Source: Methanobacteriota archaeon
GTDB taxonomy: Archaea; Thermoplasmatota; Poseidoniia; Poseidoniales; Poseidoniaceae
DNA length: 10,611 bases
Reading direction: 5' to 3'
Assembly: GCA_002731395.1 (NCBI GenBank)
Contig: PCBQ01000034.1
Span: forward strand, 10,206-20,816
A program made the position numbers and the translations under genes. This document shows, piece after piece, positions 7,063 to 10,611 of this stretch. How positions within the stretch are numbered: the stretch's first letter is position 1; each line of letters begins with the position of its first letter. A model generated the notes under the pieces. It had not been told where the DNA came from. It worked only from the letters and a program-made list of their open reading frames with translations, and ran no database searches.

Positions 7063-7800
7063 ATGCAGGTGGTGGGTGTCGATGAGGCAGGCCGCGGGCC
7101 ATGCATAGGCCCCTTGTTCGTCGGTGCATGCTCCGTCCCGGAAAGAGACCTGCACGTGCTCGATGAGATTGGCGTTACCGATTCCAAGCGCCTCCGTCCG
7201 GCACAGAGGGAGCACATGGACAACGAACTTCGAAGGCTTGCCGACCAAAACATGTGGGGCATCGTGGTGCTCCCACTCACACCCATGCGCATTGATGCAG
7301 CGGTTCAGGAGCAGGGTCTGAACCGTCTGGAAGTGGAAGGCTTTGTCGAAGCCATTCACGCCCTGTGGCAAAAAGGAAGGGAACACCGCTTGGTGCTCGA
7401 TGCTTGCGACGTGGACGCAACACGGTTTGGCCACAACGTGCAATCTGGCTTGGCCGTGCACGAACTAGAGCCTGTCGAGATCGATGCCAGGCACCGAGCC
7501 GACGCTGAAAACCGAGTGGTGGGAGCCGCAAGCATTGTGGCCAAAGTGGCCAGGGATGCATGGGTCCGTTCCTTCATCGAACGCACCGGAATTGACATCG
7601 GCTCGGGGTACCCGAATGACCCGAAACTCAAGCGCGCGCTGCCTGAGTTGCTGTCCGGCAACAGGCCACACCCGACACTGCGATGGTCGTGGGCAACCAC
7701 AAAGCGAGCTTGGTCTGCGCACCACGATGTCCCGATGCCAGTCCGCACCGCGTCGGGCACTTCCGTCCAACACCGGTTGTTTGACCCACCATCCTCATGA
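7063..7800 (+). CDS. rnhB: Ribonuclease HII
   Basis: RNase HII cuts the RNA strand of RNA/DNA hybrids and nicks 5' of single ribonucleotides in DNA, starting ribonucleotide excision repair and helping primer removal. The 245-residue protein has the complete metal-binding acid set: D7 and E8 in DEAGRG (7-12), D113 in LVLDACDV (110-117) and D147 in RADAENRVVGAASIVAKVARD. TDSKRL (39-44) and SGYPNDP (181-187, with the conserved Tyr) complete the family signature. The length suits an archaeal enzyme plus a tail of about 20 residues. That tail contains QHRLFD (236-241), faintly like a PCNA-binding peptide but not a canonical one. The start at 7063 follows the previous stop by 4 bases, so translation is probably coupled to the surface-protein gene. 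gltX begins 29 bases downstream. Identity is secure. Confidence 0.96.
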   Translation: MQVVGVDEAGRGPCIGPLFVGACSVPERDLHVLDEIGVTDSKRLRPAQREHMDNELRRLADQNMWGIVVLPLTPMRIDAAVQEQGLNRLEVEGFVEAIHALWQKGREHRLVLDACDVDATRFGHNVQSGLAVHELEPVEIDARHRADAENRVVGAASIVAKVARDAWVRSFIERTGIDIGSGYPNDPKLKRALPELLSGNRPHPTLRWSWATTKRAWSAHHDVPMPVRTASGTSVQHRLFDPPSS

Positions 7801-7829
7801 AGGGCCCCCTGTAGCCTGTCACGAGCAGC

Positions 7830-9536
7830 ATGGCCTGGACGCCAGACGAGGATACCCTGGCGTTTCTGCGCCTTGTCGCGTTGCAAAACGCCGTCGAATA
7901 CAACGGAAAAGCCGTGGCTGGTTCTGTGGTCGGTCGTATCATGGGCATGCGGGCCGACCTTCGCCCTCACGGGCGTGAACTTGCTGCAGCCGTCGCTGCG
8001 GCCGTCACAGAAGCAAACGGTTTCGTGGCCGACCACGGTTTGGAGGCCGCGCAACAGGAGCTTGCTGCAATGGCTCCAGAGCTGCTTGAAGAGCGCCCCA
8101 AAGCCGAACGCCGGGTAGGACTTCCCGATCTTGAGGATGCTGAGGAGGGCAACGTCGTGCTGAGGTTCGCGCCGAACCCCAATGGACCGTTGTCGTTTGG
8201 TCATGCTCGTGGCTTGGTCATCAACGGAGCCTATGCAGAACGGTACAACGGGACCCTCATCCTCAGGTTCGATGACACCGACACGGTCGTCAAGCCCCCG
8301 ATGCTAGACGCTTACGGCAGCATTCAGCAAGAGACCGAATGGCTGCTGGGCCGACCTGCAGACCGTGTGGTCATCGCCAGCGACCGCATCGGGGTCTACC
8401 ATGAACACGCCACCGTCATGATCGAGCGAGGATTTGGCTACGTCTGCACCTGCACTGCGGAAGCCTTCCGAGATTTTCGGAGCGCGCAGACCGAATGCCC
8501 GTGCAGGGCGGTACCCAGCAAAGAACACATTACGCGCTGGAAGGGGATGCTCGCCGGCGCATACAAGCCTGGAGAAGCGGTCGTCCGCGTGAAGACGGGC
8601 ATGGACCAGCGCAACCCAGCGCTGCGTGACTGGCCGGCCTTACGCCTGCAAGATACAGTGGCCAATCCACATCCCCGACCAGAAATCGGCTCAAAGCATC
8701 AAGTGTGGCCCCTCCTCGATTTCCAGAGCGCGATTGAAGACCACCTGCAAGGGGTGACCCACATCATCCGAGGAAAGGACCTCATGGATTCCACGAGGAA
8801 GCAGACCTTGCTGTACGAGCACTTTGGTTGGACGTATCCGAACACGATGTATTGGGGCCGCGTAAAAGTCCACGAGTGGGGCGGATTTTCCACTTCCGCC
8901 ATGCGAAAGGACATCGAGAACGGACGGTATGAAGGATGGAACGACCCCCGATTGCCGACGCTGTCTGCTCTCAAACGACGTGGCATTCAACCCGAAGCCC
9001 TGCGCGCTTTCTGGCTTGAATTGGCCATCACACAGAAGGACATCTCCGTGCCCTTGAGCACCCTCTTTTCTCACAACACGAAAGTGGTGGACAGCACCGC
9101 ACCACGCTTGGCCTTCGTTCGCGATGCAGTGCGTATGCCACTTTCTGGGGGACCCAGTGAAGCGACCTTGGTGCGCTACCCAGACCAACCGAAGAAAGAC
9201 CCCCGTCATCATGACCTCGCTTCAGGCCATGTGTACATCGAACGTGAAGACAGCATGACAACGTCGTTTCGCCTCAAGGATTTGGTCGATGTTGACCAAC
9301 ATGAAGGGCGCTTGATTGCAGGTGACATCGAGCGGCGGGACCAGCGCCCCATCGTCCATTGGACCGTGGACACGTCCCAACACGCTACCCTCATCGTTGC
9401 CGAGGAGGACCGGCTCCGGGAGGTCAAAGGTCGATTGGAACCCCACCAGCACCCCGCTGGGACCGTTGTGCAACTGGAGCGAATCGGCTACGCCGTTGTG
9501 CTGGACGACCGACGGTTGTTGCTCGCTCACGAGTGA
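7830..9536 (+). CDS. gltX: Glutamate--tRNA ligase, archaeal type
   Basis: Class I synthetase charging tRNA-Glu; in most archaea it is non-discriminating and also makes Glu-tRNA-Gln for GatDE conversion. The 568 residues match the archaeal family. A helical N-terminal extension (1-105) is followed by APNPNGPLSFGHARG (114-128) carrying the HIGH-equivalent SFGH, and FDDTD (147-151). CTC (206-208) and CPC (223-225) make a four-Cys zinc site. Also present are IIRGKDLMDS (312-321), the KMSKS-equivalent FSTSAMRK (353-360) and DPRLPTLSALKRRGI (372-386). Residues from about 430 form the beta-barrel anticodon-binding region typical of archaeal GluRS/GlnRS-like enzymes. The first HIGH histidine is Ser122, and the KMSKS lysines are Gly352 and Thr355. 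I recall related variation in some archaeal GluRS, so I do not take this as inactivation. Start ATG 7830 is the natural one; no strong ribosome site is seen. It converges with the CBS gene with no gap. Confidence 0.96.
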   Translation: MAWTPDEDTLAFLRLVALQNAVEYNGKAVAGSVVGRIMGMRADLRPHGRELAAAVAAAVTEANGFVADHGLEAAQQELAAMAPELLEERPKAERRVGLPDLEDAEEGNVVLRFAPNPNGPLSFGHARGLVINGAYAERYNGTLILRFDDTDTVVKPPMLDAYGSIQQETEWLLGRPADRVVIASDRIGVYHEHATVMIERGFGYVCTCTAEAFRDFRSAQTECPCRAVPSKEHITRWKGMLAGAYKPGEAVVRVKTGMDQRNPALRDWPALRLQDTVANPHPRPEIGSKHQVWPLLDFQSAIEDHLQGVTHIIRGKDLMDSTRKQTLLYEHFGWTYPNTMYWGRVKVHEWGGFSTSAMRKDIENGRYEGWNDPRLPTLSALKRRGIQPEALRAFWLELAITQKDISVPLSTLFSHNTKVVDSTAPRLAFVRDAVRMPLSGGPSEATLVRYPDQPKKDPRHHDLASGHVYIEREDSMTTSFRLKDLVDVDQHEGRLIAGDIERRDQRPIVHWTVDTSQHATLIVAEEDRLREVKGRLEPHQHPAGTVVQLERIGYAVVLDDRRLLLAHE

Positions 9537-9539
9537 TCA
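9534..9539. other. Back-to-back stop codons of convergent genes (TGATCA)
   Basis: TGA of gltX on the plus strand (9534-9536) directly abuts TGA of the CBS gene on the minus strand (9539-9537), making the palindrome TGATCA. There is no intergenic sequence, so any transcription terminator on either side must lie inside the opposing coding region or the transcripts overlap. Confidence 0.85.
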
Positions 9540-9956
9540 GGAACGCGCGCGGTCCAACGACCGAAGCAGCTTCACCTTGGCTCGCGCGGAGGCGAGGTCT
9601 GCAGGGGAGAACCAGCCGAGGAAAACCCCCTCATCGTCCACACCGACCACAGCATCGGGTTGCCGCTGGTCGATGACCGCGACCACTTCATCAAGCGGAG
9701 TGTCCACCGGCATCCGAAGCACGTCGGAGAGCATCACATCCCGGCATACGCTGGAACGCAAAGCCTTCCCTTTGAGCACCTCGCGGAGGAGATGATCAGG
9801 GCGAATCAGCCCGCGTGGCTGACCTCCATCGTCGAGCACAACGAGCACACCTCCAGGAACATCGATCAGCCTGTGTGCGGCCTCCTCAAGGCTGTCCTCG
9901 AGTCCAATGGTGACGTGTTCATCGTCCAAATCAAGATCACCGAGGAGACCTACCAT
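9537..9956 (-). CDS. Stand-alone CBS-domain-pair protein
   Basis: This 139-residue soluble protein has two tandem CBS motifs forming one Bateman module, a unit that commonly binds adenine nucleotides or S-adenosyl compounds and senses energy or ionic state. CBS1 covers about 15-62 (VTIGLEDSLEEAAHRL, then VLVVLDDGGQPRGLI and DHLLREVL). CBS2 covers about 69-122 (VCRDVMLSDVLRMPVDTPL, AVVGVDDEG, LGWFSPADL). The tail is basic (RAKVKLLRSLDRAR). No enzyme or DNA-binding domain is attached. The frame extends upstream to an ATG at 10037, but a strong ribosome site (GGGGTGA, 4 bases upstream) and the CBS-like N-terminus fix the start at 9956. The upstream TGA is the stop of the zinc-ribbon membrane gene, so the two are probably coupled and may act together; this is inference. 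The ligand and partner are unknown. Confidence 0.85.
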   Translation of the reverse strand: MVGLLGDLDLDDEHVTIGLEDSLEEAAHRLIDVPGGVLVVLDDGGQPRGLIRPDHLLREVLKGKALRSSVCRDVMLSDVLRMPVDTPLDEVVAVIDQRQPDAVVGVDDEGVFLGWFSPADLASARAKVKLLRSLDRARS

Positions 9957-9960
9957 GTGT

Positions 9961-9967
9961 TCACCCC
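9961..9967 (-). promoter_or_regulatory. Shine-Dalgarno of the CBS gene, overlapping the upstream stop
   Basis: On the minus strand GGGGTGA ends 4 bases before the ATG at 9956, and its TGA is the stop of the zinc-ribbon membrane gene. The 12 bases GGTGAACACATG here are identical to those at the pheT start. It decides the CBS start. Confidence 0.7.
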
Positions 9968-10611
9968 TGGATGGTAATCCCGCGCTGGCACCCCATGCAC
10001 ACGATGCGAAGGGGACGCTCATGGGATGGAACGTCATTCACCGTCCCGCACGCTGGGCATGCAAACGTGGGCAGTGGGACGTTCTTCATGTTCCGGGCAC
10101 CCGAACGATTCGCTCGTCGTGCTGTACGTGGGGAGACCAGCGCTGAGACGCCCCAAATGAAAGCGGATGAACCGGCTGCACCCAAGACGAAGATGGAAGG
10201 GTAGGCGAAGAGGAACATGGCGAGAACGATGATGCCGAGGAACACCACTTCGGTCATCAGCAAGGCTCGACGGCGGTTCCGGGAAACCCGCCAGCTCAGA
10301 GCGAGACCACCTGCCAGAACGGCGACGGTTGCGAGCAGGACCAGCATGGGTGCGTACAAAGGTGCACTGGTGGGAGCGGCAATCAACTCAAAGGTCAATC
10401 CTTGGTCGAGGCCGCTTCCACTCAGCACCGCCACTTCGCCCATCGGCAGTCGGCGGTGGTTGAGGTTCAAGCCCTCTGAATCACCCAAATCGAGACCTGC
10501 GAGTGCCGTCAGGCCAGAGCTTCGCAAGGTGATTTCAATGGACCACTCGGACCAGAATGGAACCGGTTGAACGACGATGAAGTCCCGCACCAAATCGATG
10601 AGCGTTCCATC
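9961..10611 (-). CDS. Membrane protein with three predicted helices and a C-terminal zinc ribbon, 5' end beyond the window
   Basis: No family is recognised. The visible 216 residues run in frame from the right edge to the stop, and the true start lies outside the window. Residues 1-84 look beta-rich and may be the end of an extracytoplasmic Ig-like domain. Hydrophobic segments at about 86-107, 117-137 and 139-159 are likely membrane helices, the first two separated by the basic stretch RVSRNRRRA. After a basic linker (RTARRANRSGAR) comes a four-Cys zinc ribbon with CPAC (185-188) and CMGC (205-208), the cysteine spacing of treble-clef or rubredoxin-like zinc ribbons. With three helices and an outside N-terminal region, the ribbon would lie in the cytoplasm. 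It is followed at 4 bases by the CBS gene. A sensor or signalling role is a guess from that pairing. Confidence 0.75.
   Translation of the reverse strand, partial: DGTLIDLVRDFIVVQPVPFWSEWSIEITLRSSGLTALAGLDLGDSEGLNLNHRRLPMGEVAVLSGSGLDQGLTFELIAAPTSAPLYAPMLVLLATVAVLAGGLALSWRVSRNRRRALLMTEVVFLGIIVLAMFLFAYPSIFVLGAAGSSAFIWGVSALVSPRTARRANRSGARNMKNVPLPTFACPACGTVNDVPSHERPLRIVCMGCQRGITIQG

Noticed and set aside
6318..7292. Minus-strand open frame of 324 codons
   Set aside because: Antisense to the surface-protein C-terminus and the start of rnhB, both clearly coding. It is a by-product of GC-rich codon use.
7801..7829. Promoter or terminator between rnhB and gltX
   Set aside because: The 29-base gap has only a 6-base GGGCCC palindrome, no TATA-like box and no T-run.
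7356..8204. Minus-strand open frame of 282 codons
   Set aside because: Antisense to rnhB and the start of gltX, which carry full catalytic motifs; no recognisable protein pattern.
1..10611. CRISPR array, transposon ends, tRNA or rRNA genes
   Set aside because: No spaced direct repeats, terminal inverted repeats, cloverleaf patterns or rRNA-like stretches were seen. Nearly all of the window is accounted for by protein genes.

Overview
The window looks like chromosomal DNA of a planktonic archaeon, most likely a Marine Group II-type euryarchaeon (Candidatus Poseidoniales). This is an inference. It rests on an archaeal type II glyceraldehyde-3-phosphate dehydrogenase, archaeal-type PheT, archaeal-type GluRS with its N-terminal extension and paired-Cys zinc site, an archaeal-type RNase HII, large secreted Ig-like membrane proteins, dense gene packing and moderately high GC. 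I see no tRNA, rRNA, CRISPR array, insertion sequence or phage gene.

Layout. (1) 1-752, minus strand: type II GAPDH, cut by the left edge. (2) 753-844: a short divergent gap with weak TATA-like elements facing both ways. (3) 845-4720, plus strand, three tightly packed genes: a GXGXG beta-helix protein fused to what looks like a decayed glutamate-synthase FMN barrel; pheT; and an SRAP/HMCES/YedK-family protein that shields abasic DNA. (4) 4770-7800, plus strand: a 762-residue secreted, membrane-anchored Ig-like protein, then rnhB (RNase HII). (5) 7830-9536, plus strand: gltX (archaeal GluRS). (6) 9537-10611, minus strand: a two-CBS-domain protein preceded by a membrane protein with a C-terminal zinc ribbon, cut by the right edge. 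gltX and the CBS gene converge with no base between their stop codons.

How it fits together. The plus-strand genes from 845 to 9536 could be one long transcript or a few overlapping ones: gaps are 4, 5, 49, 4 and 29 bases and I see no convincing internal promoter. The theme is core information processing (two aminoacyl-tRNA synthetases, RNase HII, an abasic-site protein) with one cell-envelope protein embedded in it. At four tight junctions the upstream TGA stop forms the end of a Shine-Dalgarno-like sequence 4-5 bases before the next ATG, which suggests translational coupling.

The most notable points are: the GXGXG/degenerate-barrel fusion, whose domain linker carries an A8 slippery heptamer, a 5-base spacer, a small imperfect hairpin and a -1-frame stop, resembling the bacterial dnaX frameshift design; the recurring stop/Shine-Dalgarno fusion; the large surface protein inside a housekeeping cluster; and the CBS/zinc-ribbon membrane pair. 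All functional statements come from reading the sequence and recalled family knowledge; no database search was run.
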